Below the pieces are notes generated by a model. That model did not search any database. It was not told the DNA's origin and saw only the letters and a program-made list of their open reading frames with translations. From positions 248,001 to 312,000 of the forward strand of contig CAJNDT010006202.1 of the NCBI GenBank assembly GCA_905221615.1: 64,000 bases of DNA, written 5' to 3'. Positions 10,894-22,495 of the stretch are shown here, piece by piece; position 1 is the first letter of the stretch; the number at the start of each line of letters is the position of its first letter. The position numbers and the translations under genes were made by a program. Source of the DNA: Symbiodinium sp. CCMP2592. Its lineage: Eukaryota > Sar > Dinophyceae > Suessiales > Symbiodiniaceae.

Positions 10894-10958
10894 CCATGCA
10901 GGGCACTGCCTCATGGCCTCGGCGGACCCCGACGTGAGGGCACGTGGGGGCGGATGCG

Positions 10959-10979
10959 GGGGGGGGGGGGGGGGGGGTC
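10959..10979 (+). repeat. Poly-G run
   Basis: About 21 consecutive G after GATGC. The length may be unreliable in sequencing; the run could form G-quadruplex DNA. Confidence 0.85.
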
Positions 10980-10994
10980 GTGGAAGATGTAATA

Positions 10995-11280
10995 TGGGAG
11001 TTTCCGAAAATTTGGGGTACCTTTATTTTGGGGTCCTTATAAGAAGGATCCTATTATTTAGGGTACTATATTAGGGTCCCCCATTTTCGGAAACTCCCAT
11101 ATGGGGGCCTTAATAATTAGAGTGGGGTTCCTTTAAAGGGGTCGATACGGGATACTATGAGGGATCTATAAGGTTAAGGGGGGTCGTGGATATGGATATG
11201 GACACTAGGGGGCCCTGATAAAGTAGCCTAAATAGTAGGATCCCTATTATATTCGGAAACCCCCATATGTGTATGTGGAT
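10995..11280 (+). mobile_element. Family D copy 2 with adjoining A/D fragments
   Basis: 10995-11100 is a full D element with arms TGGGAGTTTCCGAAAA and TTTTCGGAAACTCCCA inside TAT..ATA. It is followed by a family A-like left piece (GGGGCCTTAATAATTAGAG) and, at 11239-11272, a further D-like right arm (ATTCGGAAACCCCCATA). The layout suggests insertion of A-type DNA into a D copy, or recombination. Confidence 0.7.
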
Positions 11281-11329
11281 GTATAGGTGTAGTTGTGTAC
11301 TTGTGTATGGATATCTGCATGTGTATGTG

Positions 11330-11526
11330 TATTGTACGTGTATTTGTGTATGAGTATATGTATGTATGTACGTTCGTAGGTAGGTATGTATGTATGTATG
11401 TATGTAACTTTGCATATGCATATGTTCATATACATATGTCTATATAAATTATACATATATATATATATACAAATGTATATGTATATATATATATATATAC
11501 AAATGTATATGTATATATACACACAT
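11330..11526. repeat. GTAT/TA microsatellite
   Basis: TATG tetranucleotides grade into TA runs and two near-identical ATACAAATGTATATGTATAT blocks. From here to 13400 I see no supported gene; the stretch is mixed sequence with CCTAAACC words. Confidence 0.85.
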
Positions 11527-13401
11527 GCATGCTACATGTCAACAGCTTTTGCATGTGTGATAAGACATCAAAATTTTAGGTTGATTCTCTGGGACAAGGC
11601 AAGCACGTCGTGCACAGTGCTTGCGAAGCCTCAAATCCACCCACTCCTTATAAACACTTGGTCAACATTCGGACGTTTTAAGAGAATCTTGGCAGGTTCA
11701 CGGACAAAGAAGGAACCTTCGAAGATCGGAAGCACAAGAAGCCAATGCCAACCAAGTGAAAGCTACCACAGTACAGCACAGGCCATGTCATCGGCCTTCT
11801 CCACTGTAGCCACACAACCGGGACGAAGGACAATGGCGAGAATAATAAGAAGAGGCTCATGCCAACCTCGTAGTAAGAAGTAAGAGAGCAGCCATCAAAT
11901 TTTTCTGGTAGAGCAGCCACACAATCATCAACATCCTGATCAACATAAGTGCATGTGAAGAACTCAAAATGCTAATGCAATAGTCGAATCAGACTCCAAG
12001 CTGGTGGCACCTGCATTGAACACCCTGATTTCATGCCGCACATGCACTGGTACTCAACCCAAACGCCAGTAAACCCTAATTTTGTCTACATCCCAGCAAG
12101 GGCTCATAGGAGCTTCCTTTCAAAGCCTAAGCTCTACAATCTCAGTAGCATTGCATTTACACAAAAACTCAGAGGAAATACACCCCCCAGGTGCCCTCTC
12201 TGGCGCGCTGTCAGCTTCAGGCCGGACCTTCTTCAGTTGTCTGCGAGGTTTGCTCGGGTTCTGTTTTTGTGCAAGAGGTTCGGGTTCAGGGTTCTGTGTT
12301 ATGTGCAAAAAAGGCCGCTGGCTAAGGCTTAGGGTTCTGCGTTATGATGTGCTGAAGGGCCGAGGGTCTAGGATCAGGGCACTGTTCAGGTACAAGGCGG
12401 GCTTTGGAGGACTCCGGGCTCGGGATGCAGGTAGTTAACGCTTCAAGAGTTGAGATTGCTTCTGCCAGAGAAGCTTCGAATAAAGCGCCGTACGATGCCA
12501 TACGTAATACACAGCCTTGAAACGCAAAGAAACTTCCTACACGTGAAACCCAGTGAAAGCTTGCCGCTCCCTTCTTCAAAGTGAGGGCGAAGCACATTCC
12601 AATTCCCCCGCCTCACTCAGACTTTGTTTCCACAGGACTCCTTTAGAGTAGGGATGCTCAAGACGGATCCTAACTCAGGCAAGACGAGTTCAACTCACAG
12701 AGGTGTGCTCCAACTAGGACCCGCAACCCTCAACCCGAAACGCTACCTCCCAAATTCGGAACAGCTCCCAGAACCGCAAGCACGGCTCGACGAAGGATGA
12801 GGCGCAGCACTGGCGATGGGCCAAGCCTTCCCTGAAGCTGCTCGGTAGCAAAGCCGGGTATATTCGCATATTATTCTATACTATATTCACAGTATATCTT
12901 GATGATGGCACGGCAGAGAGAGAGGGATTCACAGTATATCATTATCATTATACCAGACTTACGGCGGGGAATAAGTCTAAACCAAGATGGGTCTGCCAGG
13001 GTTTAATAACCGGAAGAGCAGACAGCACGCCCTCTGAACTTACACCCTCGACCCTGAGCCCTCGCAAAAACTTGGTGGTCTTCTAAACGGTCCCATAAAG
13101 CGAAACAAGGAGCCAGCGATCCGACCTACATGGTAAACAAGGCCTGACATAGGGTACCTGTCATGTACACAGAAGCCTAAAGCCCCTAAACTTGGACCCT
13201 AAAGCCGGGAGCGTCGATACCCTACAAGACCTTCATTGTTAAAGCTGCGCTTGGCCAGGTTAGGCTTGAAGCCTGCCGCGAAGACGGACATCTGTCCGGC
13301 ACTCGGCAACCCTAAACCCGTAAAACGGCGGCGTTCATTGCTCCTTGTAAACCAGAACTGTAGGTCAGCCAGTTTCTACCGACCAGTCAAAGCTCTGCGC
13401 A

Positions 13402-13482
13402 CCGAGACCTCGTTTGGCTTGTCCGAGTTGCGAGAGCGTAAAACCTCGTTTGGCTTGTCCGAGTTGCGAGAGCGTAAAACCG
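13402..13482 (+). repeat. 36-bp tandem pair of a dispersed repeat
   Basis: Two identical 36-bp units begin at 13408 and 13444, each holding GGCTTGTCCGAGTTGCGAG followed by AGCGTAAAA. Related single copies occur near 5114, 25764, 28911, 34088, 37413, 51131 and 54706. The unit carries its own reading frame by chance; no protein is proposed. Confidence 0.85.
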
Positions 13483-14679
13483 GCTGCCCCTTTGGTCGAG
13501 ACTGCGAGGTCTTTCAAGGATGGGTAGGCGACTAGAGCCGAGTCAGGGTCAGGATGGTGTTGGCAAAGTTGCGAAATTGGCACGTGCTACCGGGACTCGT
13601 GTTCGTAGACCAAGTGAACTCGCAAGCGCAAAGCCTCTTCAATAGCTTTCGCCCGAGGTCTGGACATCGACAACGGTCAAAACCCCCTCCTGTATGCAGC
13701 TAGGCTTGGTGTTCAGAGCCTGCCTTTGATCCTCAGTCATTGTGGCCGTCTGCATCGTGCAAGGAGGACAGTTTGAAGGGTTTTCGGTTGATGTCGCTGC
13801 CAGTTTCCCGAGAAGAGAAGCATTTAAGCTTGGGAGATGAGTTTCCAGACCTTGGCGGCCGAATTTGCTTGCCCTGCCAACTGTTGTGGGTTCCCGCCCG
13901 TGTCACGCAGATGTCGGCGAGCCGATTGATCTGGCACCACCGCTAAGGTGTGCTACAGCATGGAGGACGCCCATGCGCCGCACGGCGTCGTTAACACAAA
14001 TCAAGCTCTCTGGCTGTGGCTTGGCGGCATGAATGGCGCTTCAGACAGGGTCCACTGCGCATCGACACACGCGCACACGAGCAGGCAGACAGGCCTCTGC
14101 ATGTTTTGGGCAGTTCCGAAATACGCCCCAAAGTTAACCTGAAGTACACCTGAGGCATGGCGAACCAGAGCACACGGGGCAACCTCAACTCAGCGGATAT
14201 GCACAAGAGTTGCCGTAATCAAGCATTCTTCGCGGGACTTGACGGGCCGTGGAGCGAAGGGCTGTTGTCAGCCTTTCCACAAGGGCTTGAAGGTTTGGTG
14301 TGTTGCGTTCAGATTTGGAGTCTTCAGAAGACAGCTGAGGACCCCGGCGGGCCACCTGACGTGCCTCGGACGCAGAAGTGTTCTCAATCCGGGTGGGTGG
14401 TGAATGGGCCCCCGGTCCTACGAGCCAGCTTCGTACTTGTGCATGCGACGCTTCCGAGGAGACGAAATACGCCCCAACATGATACACCTTAGCTGAGAGC
14501 GGTGGTATGACGATGGCGATGATGTTCCTGGGGGCGGTTGACAGCAAAGGAGGTGGTGATAGACAGCAGTGCTTGGGGCATCGACAACTTTGTCGGTCTA
14601 GGGCCCAGAATGCAGCATGCCACCCTGAAGACGCAACAGCCCTAAGCACCCCGAAGTCCTCGCTCATTATCATCTCACT

Positions 14680-15180
14680 TTTGTCACAGTCAGAACATCT
14701 ACCAGTCTACTTATCACTTCCATTTCCTTCATCGTTATCATTACCACCATGATTAACTTTGACCTTGAGCTTCAACATCACCACCAGTATCAGTATCGTT
14801 ACCACTATCACATTTACTATCAGCGCCACTATCACCACCATCATCATAACTCCTAGTACTAGGTTTGTTAGTGCTATTGCCATGTTCTTACTGTTCTTCT
14901 TCCTCTTCTTATGTTAGTTTTGTTCTCATGATTGCTATCATTGTTACCAGTTCTGTTGTTCGCATTATGATGATAATGATCGTGGTGGTGGTTATTGTTA
15001 CCGAGGATATAACTATACCATTACCATCATCATTGTCACCATCGTCCCAATTATCATGGCCAGTATCTTTTTTAACGCAGTTGCCACTGTCAGTGTCATC
15101 ATCACTATCGACACATGTTCGCTTTCTTCTTCTTAGTACTATTACTAAGATTATCATTACCTCCATGATGCAAGCTACGT
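14680..15180. repeat. Degenerate ATC/ACC trinucleotide region
   Basis: An imperfect mixture of CAT, ACC and ATT triplets. Hydrophobic or Asp-rich ORFs read from it are low-complexity artefacts. Confidence 0.6.
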
Positions 15181-15243
15181 TTGCTTTTTGTCATTATTGT
15201 TAGTATGATTGTGACTACTACCATTCCTATGAGTACTGGTCTT

Positions 15244-15351
<108 letters not shown>

Positions 15352-15468
15352 GTTGCGCCCGACTTTCGCAGCTCACCAGACCCAAGCACAGCAGCATTCC
15401 TCGCAGAGCCGAGAGCCGCTGACGCAGAGACCAGGCCAGGGGAGGAAAAAAGACAAAGCCGAGCCCTT

Positions 15469-15686
15469 AAAGGGGCCTAAACCCCAAAGGGGTTTATACA
15501 AGGGATCTATAGTAGGGTTCTATATTAGGGCCCTTAAAGTGGTCTGTAAGGGAATTTATAGGGGATCTATCAGGGTGCAATAATATAGAGGGGCCTTAAT
15601 TGCTACCTCTACTATTTTGGGGGTTCCTTATTATAGTTATAGTATAATGGGCCCCAAAACCCTATTCTAATTATTATGGCCCCTAT
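15469..15686 (+). mobile_element. Family A copy 5 with upstream extension
   Basis: 15589-15686 is a classic A element (AGAGGGGCCTTAATTGC / TTATTATGGCCCCTA). The preceding 120 bp (GGGTTTATACAAGGGATCTA, TAGTAGGGTTCTATATTAGG) matches sequence also found before the A copies at 33158 and 53885, so a longer composite form exists. Confidence 0.8.
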
Positions 15687-15872
15687 TTTTAACCCAAACC
15701 CTTGTGGTACCTAAACCTTGCTTCGCGACTCGTTCAGCCATGCGAGAGGCAACAGAAACCCAAAACCTGAAGCATAAACCCTAGACCACAGACCCTGCAC
15801 GCCCTAAGTTGTGGGGCTAGGGCTAGGGATTTTTGCGGTTACCTCCGGTGGAAGACCACAGGCTTGGAAGTG

Positions 15873-18389
15873 ATGTGGCAGCTAAAGGCGCTCATCCGTC
15901 TGCCCCTTCCTGCAGTCTTATGTGGTCTTTTCCTGACATTGCAGGGCTGTGAGGAGCTGCAGCATGTCAAGAAGGAAGCAGAGGCGGTGTTTGATGGAAC
16001 CAACGAAACCAAGAGACGCTTCAAGAGTTCCGGGAGGCCTGGGAATCAGACTGACCGCGAAGGCCCCACGTATGCTCCCGTGGCCAAACGATCCAGGAGC
16101 GTGCAAGAGTCCTCCATCCCACTCTCCGCCGTCTCTTGGTCGGGAGGTCAGCGACTGCTGATGGCAGTTTCACCCGTCTCCTCAAGCGGTGAGCTGCTGC
16201 CGGCACAGAAACTGGTCGTCGACACGGGCTCATCGACGCTTGCGTTTTGTCAAAGCAGCTTTCTTCAAGAGGCTGCTTTTGAGTCCACGGACTACATCTC
16301 TTGCAATCAGTACAATCCAGGTGGTGATCCGACGGGGTACTGGGGCCCCTTCGTCCAGGGAGACGTCCTGGCTGGCAACATGACTTTCCAGAAGGCCTCG
16401 TACAGCATTATGGCTTTTGAGGAGAATATGCCGTGTAAAGACGGCATTCAAGGAATCTTCGGCATTGCTTTCCGCCAGTTGGATGCCACCAGGCTGCGCT
16501 GAGACTCTCACCTAATCTCCAGAGACCGCAAAACCCTTCAATTCAGGAATAGACCTTAACTTGTAATATTTTCCTCAAACAAGGGATTTTGGAGTTTCTG
16601 GGTCATCTACATAATCAGATCTTTTTTTTGCAGCTCCGGCTTTCAGGGGGTTGAAAGGCGAGGGTTGCAGCGATGAGGTGGCCTATCCTGCGGGTACGAC
16701 GCTGCCCAACTGGGACACCGGCAAGGCTTCGTGCCCAGACGCAGCGGGTGTGGTGCCACCTCCGATGATCCAGCAGCTTCGATCGGAAGGTGGGGCGTTT
16801 TGGAACTGTCCTGAAAGCTCCGACAGTTTCTACTTGGTAGGCTGATAGGTCTCAAGCTAAGTTTGGCTAGAGCGCGTGACTTTCCACCTCTTCGCTGAAT
16901 CGCCCGAAGCTCTCGATGCAACAGATCCTCAAAACCTCGTCAGGTGGGGTGGAGAAGCTTGGTATCTTCTGGTCCGGGCAGGTGGGAGAGAACCAGGGCC
17001 GACTGTACCTTGATGCGGCGGCTGTGACGAACGAGTTCCTCGCCTGACCTTCGAGAGGGGGGTCAAGGGGCCCACAGGCCTATAAGGGTAGTAATCGTAG
17101 TAATCGTAGTAATCGTAGTAATCGTAGTAATCGTAGTAATAGTAGCAATAGTAGCAATAGTAGTAATCGTAGTAATAGTAGTAATAGTAGTAATAGTAGT
17201 AATAGTAGTAATGGTAGTAATAGTAGGAATAGTAGTAATCGTAGTAATAGTAGTAATAGCACCATGAGGTTTGTTACGAGGGTCCTGCAGGGTTTTAGCA
17301 GGATCCTGCGTGCGGATACCGATGGTTTGGGCTTGGTCTTGGTCATCTTGGGGTGCCGGGGCCTGGGTTTCGTGTCTCTTTCTGCTTGTCGGAAGCTTGG
17401 TGGAAGTTCTGACAAACCCTGAACCCTAAACCCTAAACCCTAAACCCTATATAAACCCTAAACCCTAAACCCTAAACCCTAAACCCTTGAAAGCTCCAAG
17501 CTTCTACGGCCCAGGCACTACAACAAGTCGTCAGTTCTGGGTCCGGCCGTGTTGGGAGAGGTCGGATGGTACGACGTCACGGTGCAGAAGATCCAGTTGG
17601 GCGGCCGGGAGTTCGCCAACTTCGATTGCGATCCGAACACGCCTGGTAAGCAGTGTATCATGGCACCTTGTCTCGGAAGGTGGGTGCAACATTTTATACC
17701 ATTTTCCTTGTTCTGACTATAGTATAATGGCCCAAAAACCCTATTCTAATTATTAAGGCCCTTATCCTGTAGAGGTTTTGGAGGGCCCTTCAGAGATTTG
17801 GGCTTCGGGTGGGACAGCCGAGGACACAGGAACCCCTGCTCTGGTGCTTCCGCCGGAGGTCTTCGAGGCTGCTGCCGAGCTGATCAACTTCGGAGAGCCT
17901 GCGAGCCTGACCTTCTTCTTGCCTGGCGCCTCCGGGGAGCAGGAGGTTCCGGTGAGCTTTGACCTGATCGCCCTGAACAACATGGCGGCCCTGTCAAAAG
18001 GTGGGGCTGGGACCAACATCATCCTTGGGCTGCCTCTCTGGGCCTTCTACTACACCGTCTTCGACATCACCGATCAGTCCGTCTCCCTCTTCCCAAAGAA
18101 GAAGCTGCAGAGTCAGCCCAGCATCCCAGCCCAGAGCCCCATGGAGCCCCAGACCCCTCAGAGCCCCCAGAGCCCCCAGGTGATACCCTGGCCCTTCGGG
18201 CCCTTTACGGGCCCTTCTCCCTGGACCCCTATCCCGGGGCACCAGCCGGGAAGCTGGCCTGCACCGGTGGGAGGCTCTTGGCCTCAGCCTTCCGATCCTT
18301 GGACCCCTTTCGGCGGCTTCGAAGAGGAGAGAAAGCCGGCGAAGCAGGGAGAGGGGCGGAGGATGGGAGAGCTTCCAGTGCACATCTGA
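15873..18389 (+). CDS. Pepsin-family (A1) aspartic protease
   Basis: A five-exon gene, 545 residues: 15873-16492, 16647-16836, 16910-17034, 17515-17645, 17818-18389. All phases agree and the total is a multiple of three. The leader MWQLKALIRLPLPAVLCGLF is a signal peptide, so the enzyme probably enters the secretory or vacuolar route; a pro-region follows. The first catalytic motif is VVDTGSS (Asp at about 117), the second EDTGTP (Asp at about 358). Other family marks are GIQGIFGIAF, GIVPPP-like GVVPPPMIQ, IFWSGQVGENQGRLYLD, NKSSVLGPAVLGEVGWYDV and the terminal FDITDQSVSLFP. A Pro/Gln-rich tail of about 90 residues is extra. Intron 1 uses a GC donor (AG-GCTGCG); the others use GT (GTAGGC, GTTCCT, GTAAGC). 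The exon 3 start (16910 or 16925) is the least certain point. An AG at 15859-15860 could be the trans-splice acceptor, leaving a 12-base leader. Confidence 0.9.
17080..17262. repeat. GTAATA/GTAATC microsatellite in intron 3
   Basis: Trinucleotide-based repeat (GTAATAGTA, GTAATC) within the 480-bp third intron of the protease gene. Poly-Leu ORFs on the minus strand derive from it. Confidence 0.9.
17414..17490 (+). repeat. CCCTAAA array inside protease intron 3
   Basis: About ten CCCTAAA-like units lie 25 bp before the exon 4 acceptor, interrupted by TATA. It is a telomere-type array inside a gene. Confidence 0.9.
17688..17767 (+). mobile_element. Family A MITE fragment in protease intron 4
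   Basis: The right two-thirds of an A element (ACTATAGTATAATGGCCC to TTATTAAGGCCCTTA) fills much of the 172-bp fourth intron without touching its splice sites. Confidence 0.75.
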
Positions 18390-18861
18390 TGGAGTTAGAG
18401 ATGTGCAAAACGTGCTTTTGCGACTTGCCCCCGTACAGAGACTGGTGCACAAGCGGTGCAAGACATCAGAATGCCTTATAATGGGTTTGGCTGTTTGACC
18501 ATCGGCGGCGTCGCCAGAATGTACAGGTGAAAGGCGCCGAACCGTGCATATATGCCCAGAAACACTGCATGGCAGAAAGGCTATAAAGCCATAATTCAAT
18601 TTTCGGTGGAGGCAGCTGCAGTTCAAAGCAGCTTCCGGAATCTTTGCAAGATTTAGTAGTCGGCCCTGCTACAGGATGTGTTGTTGCTCAGAAGTGGCAC
18701 GCGCACCTCGTAAAGGAGGCAGGTCCTGACCTCGGCTATAGCATGTCAGCTAACCCGCACTGTAAAAATTCAGCTGGTTCTCGTTCTTCAGGAGTAGTCT
18801 TGACCATGGCTCGTCGAGCGTGTACACAGATAATATGTCTGTTCCATTCACAAATATGTAT

Positions 18862-18922
<61 letters not shown>

Positions 18923-20586
18923 CGTGCGCGTGTAAAAGTATATGTTCAGAGCTATACGTCCGCATACCTATACACCCATTTCAAACATCGACAGACATGT
19001 GAGTCTAATTGTCTACATACCTGCATACATACATACATAGTTACGGACAGGTGCATGTACATGTTTATCTCTGGTTTTCTAACACACATTTAGTTGTAGC
19101 GGAAGCTTTATCTCTATCTCTGTCTTCATCACTTGCTCCACCCTATCTCTATCCGTACCTTATCTCTACCACTCTGTGTACTTATAGCTGTAGCTTTGCC
19201 TGTACCTGTACCAAGATCTACACCTCTTTTATTCCTATACCTTCACATTTTGCATACCCACATACGTATGTAGTGTATGTCTACGTGGTCGTGAGAGCGT
19301 GTGGTGGTCTAGTTGTCTAGCTGTTTTTCCTTTTGTTGCCTTGTCGGTCTGCATGTGTATATGTCCCTGTGTACCTTCGTGTGTGCATGTGTTTAGGTGT
19401 GTGTGCGGGATGCGTGCAGATGTGTCCGTGCCCCTGCCCAGCAGTCATCGAGCTACCTAGAATCTAGAAGCTTCAGTCCCAGGCTTTGTTGGAGGTCTCC
19501 AACTGCTACCTGCCATATGATATATGTCTTCTGGGGAACGAGCTGAACCCGGTATCGCAAGAGTTGGACCTGCAAGGCATGTATTTAAATTTATACACAC
19601 TCCGAATCTTATTGCCCACATCAGTACTTCCGCACAGGCCGCCTCAGGCGATAGGTACCTGGCAGTCCGGCTCAAAACGCTAAACCTCGAACCCCCCACC
19701 CTGCGCCCAACTTCGACCCGTAAGGCAGTGGGGACCCGTGGATACCTCCTTCACGAACCTCTGCCTCGATGGCTCAGTTTCCCCCCTGCAGCTCGGCTTA
19801 TGGTAGTCTCGGGTTTAGGAGGGTTCAGGCATAGGCACATGAGAGAGCTCCAGCGAAAAGCATGGTTCGGGGGCGAGGGCTTGCGGTCAGCATGTCTGTG
19901 CTCACAGCACAACTTCGTGGCATGAACATCAGTACTTCTTTGAAGCTTCGACACCCTCACCGCTGACATCATCTGCTGTCAGAACTCCACCCAGGACCTA
20001 ACTCCTCAATGAGAGCCCTAGCACCGCAACCGAAAGCCCCTATATAAACACCAGCGCACCCACGCAAGCCCAGCCACTGCACTCCTAAAGCCACTGACCC
20101 CAAGCCCCATGCAAACCCTCAAACTGCGTGTGCTCCGTCTCAAACTCTCTCCACAGCCCCAAAACCCTACTGATCCCATGTGAGCCCCTCGCCTCTCATA
20201 GAAGCATCCACCAAAACTCTGAAACTTATAATTCCCATACATGCACTCCCCCACACCTCCGAAAACCTAAACCCCCAAATTCGGCTGAGACCCAACTTCT
20301 AGGTCGCATCGGCGCCTGGGTCTCCTGGACTGCGACGAAGCGCTCGCACAAGGCGTGCGCTGGAAGAAGGCCTAGGGCGCTGCCTCTGTGGGGTTTTGGG
20401 ACAGTAACAACCCTATGTCCGTTGATGCAGAGGGTTTAGTTTGGGTTGGGGGTGCAGTTTCAGGGCTGCCGGTGGGTTCTACGGTAGAGGGAATGGGGTG
20501 GGACTTTCGGATTGTTTTGGGTGAGTGTTCCAAGCTCCGAGCACCTGGTTCCATCGAAATCGCCTGGTTGGCTGTCGCCCCGCACC
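18390..20586. other. No supported gene; TA/TG microsatellites
   Basis: Includes CATA/TA/TG repeats at 18855-18925 and TACA repeats at 19015-19040, then C-rich sequence at 20000-20290 with many CCAAA/CCTAAA words. Open frames are present on both strands but none has protein-like composition or clear splice sites. Confidence 0.4.
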
Positions 20587-20739
20587 ATGCCGGAGAACCG
20601 CGGTGATATCTATGCTACGGACGAAGTGAGCAAAAAGCAGCGAGTTTCGATCACGAAGATCTACCAACTCATGTTATAGTCAACAGCATTGGCCACATGA
20701 TGCTGGAGATGATATGCGGATGTCCGCTCTTCTCCGGCT

Positions 20740-21396
20740 GTGCTCGTGGATCTGAACAACCCACGCCTCCGCGATTTGAGGAATAACTTCCCAAAGCATG
20801 GACTCAGAGATCCGAGAGTTGCGACTTGGGATGGTCTGAGCATGTCTGAGCTCCTCCAGTACTCGCTGGGGCATTGCGAGATCCTGAACTGGGCCTCAGA
20901 AAATCTAGCCCTCCAGGTTCGTGCGCGGGTGTAAGGCGTAGGGACGAGGATCCCCAACGCAGAAGCTTCGAGCCCTCTGATCCTCAATGTAAACCGCCAG
21001 GTGGGCGCCCACACGCCACCGCAGACGCAGATGGTCGCAGGAGAAAAGAGGGGCAACAGCGGGACCACGACCGCTGCGGGCGCAGGGCTTCCTGAAGCGC
21101 TGAAACCGGTCTTGCCAGAGCGTTTCGTACGTAGGATGCAAATGGATTGGCCAATTCCGACAGTGCAGCACCCTGCTCACAATCTTCTTCCTAAAACTAA
21201 GCCCCCCGGATGCTTGAAGGATGGTCACTTACTTCGTGCCATGCTCTGGGGTATTAAAAGAGATACGGGGCTGTGGAAGAATTCTTTAGGTCCCCTCGCC
21301 CGCGAGGTGCATACCCGGAAGCTTCTTGAGACCTCTGGTACATCCGAAACCCAGCGGCTCCCGCCCCAAGCTATTGCATTGCTTTTTATCGGATAA
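20740..21396 (+). CDS. Unknown protein, last two exons
   Basis: Exon 20740-20916 (protein-like from VDLNNPRLRDLRNNFPKHGL on) joins exon 21001-21396 in phase 0 across an 84-bp intron with canonical ends (CAG-GTTCGT, GCCAG). The second exon encodes 131 residues, mostly polar, with a Pro/Thr/Gln-rich start and a conserved-looking middle (LPERFVRRMQMDWPIP) and ends at TAA 21394. The frame upstream of 20740 hits a stop at about 20712, so the first exon shown must begin between that stop and the LRDLRNN segment, or follow an unseen exon. A likely first exon starts at ATG 20587 (MPENRGDIYATDE, donor GTGAGC at about 20626). I do not recognise the family. Confidence 0.6.
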
Positions 21397-21449
21397 TGAA
21401 ACATCATATCATACCATATAGGTAGATCACACAGCAAACCATCTCATCT

Positions 21450-21565
21450 CCCTACATTTCATCTCCTGCCATGTCATGTCATGTCATGCCATACCAGGTC
21501 ATACTATGTCGCGTCATGTCATGCCGTTTCATGTCATACATATCTTGTCATATCATAGCCTACTG
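21450..21565 (+). repeat. Degenerate CATGT/CATAT pentamer repeat
   Basis: Repeated TCATGTCATGTCATGCCAT-like words lie just after the stop of the preceding gene. Imperfect; the rest to 22490 has no supported gene. Confidence 0.7.
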
Positions 21566-22495
21566 TATCATTTTCTTTCACACAATAACATATGAAGTTT
21601 TCATATGAATGTATACTGGCATGAATTGTTTTCTGCAAGGTTGTGCTATATGACGATACCATATGGGGCAACATGTTTTGTGGTACCATATGATATGGTC
21701 GCCTGTTTTATTCCGTCATATGCTAATGTAGCAAATTGCATTGTATTTTATTGTCGTGCTCAGAGCATGGTATGGTATTGTGTTCTTGACTGTACTGATT
21801 TATTCCATTCTGTAGTAGGAATTAACATCTCTATAATGCCCGCCCAGCGGCTGCCGTTTTCAGCTTCTCCCCATAGAAACGATTGCTCGAGCAGCTGCCA
21901 GACGGCCGGCTGTCTGTGACTTGGCAGCGGTTAGGATTGAGGGCTTTGGGGAGGTAGTGTTTGGGTTGTTTTTTGATTCTCAGGCTGTGCGATCATGATC
22001 ATGGTTACGGCCGTAATGATGGTGGTCATGACGACCATTGCATAAATCCCGGGTTGTCGGGTTCATTGTTTTTAGAGCTCTCCTTGCTCAGTTGGGGAGT
22101 CTGGCAAGGGGTGGAGGTGCTTCTAGCAGCAAAGCACCATGTTTTCGCTTCAGTCTCCATGTCGTGCTGTGATGTGGCACAGCCTTTCCGCAGGAGCATT
22201 CAGGCCTGTTTTTCGAGAAACCTGAGCGCAGAACAAGCCCTGAGCACCACTTGAAGCCAACAGCAGAAGCTCCGGACATGTCGGTTCTCAGATCTCGAGA
22301 AGAGTCACGGCTCCAAGAGCTGAACCCTGGCTCCTCCGCCTCCTCCATGAACAGCATCAGCCGGTAATCCGAATTCTTGAAAAGTCAGCGTCACGAAACA
22401 TAGCCCGAAAGCCTCGTAGGCTAAATGGGATACAGTCCGAACACCTGAAGATAAATGCGATAGGCCCCACACCTCGAAATCTCCCAGGACAAAGC

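Noticed and set aside
13402..13482. The 36-bp tandem as a tRNA gene
   Set aside because: Only a box A-like word is present; no cloverleaf, anticodon arm or box B can be drawn.
13947..13990. A VCYSMEDAH segment resembling the first motif of PP2C phosphatases
   Set aside because: No DGHGG motif or further PP2C sequence follows in reach, and the frame soon becomes low quality. Nine residues are not enough.
14185..14673. 162-codon minus-strand ORF
   Set aside because: Composition is not protein-like, it overlaps open plus frames, and no motif was seen.
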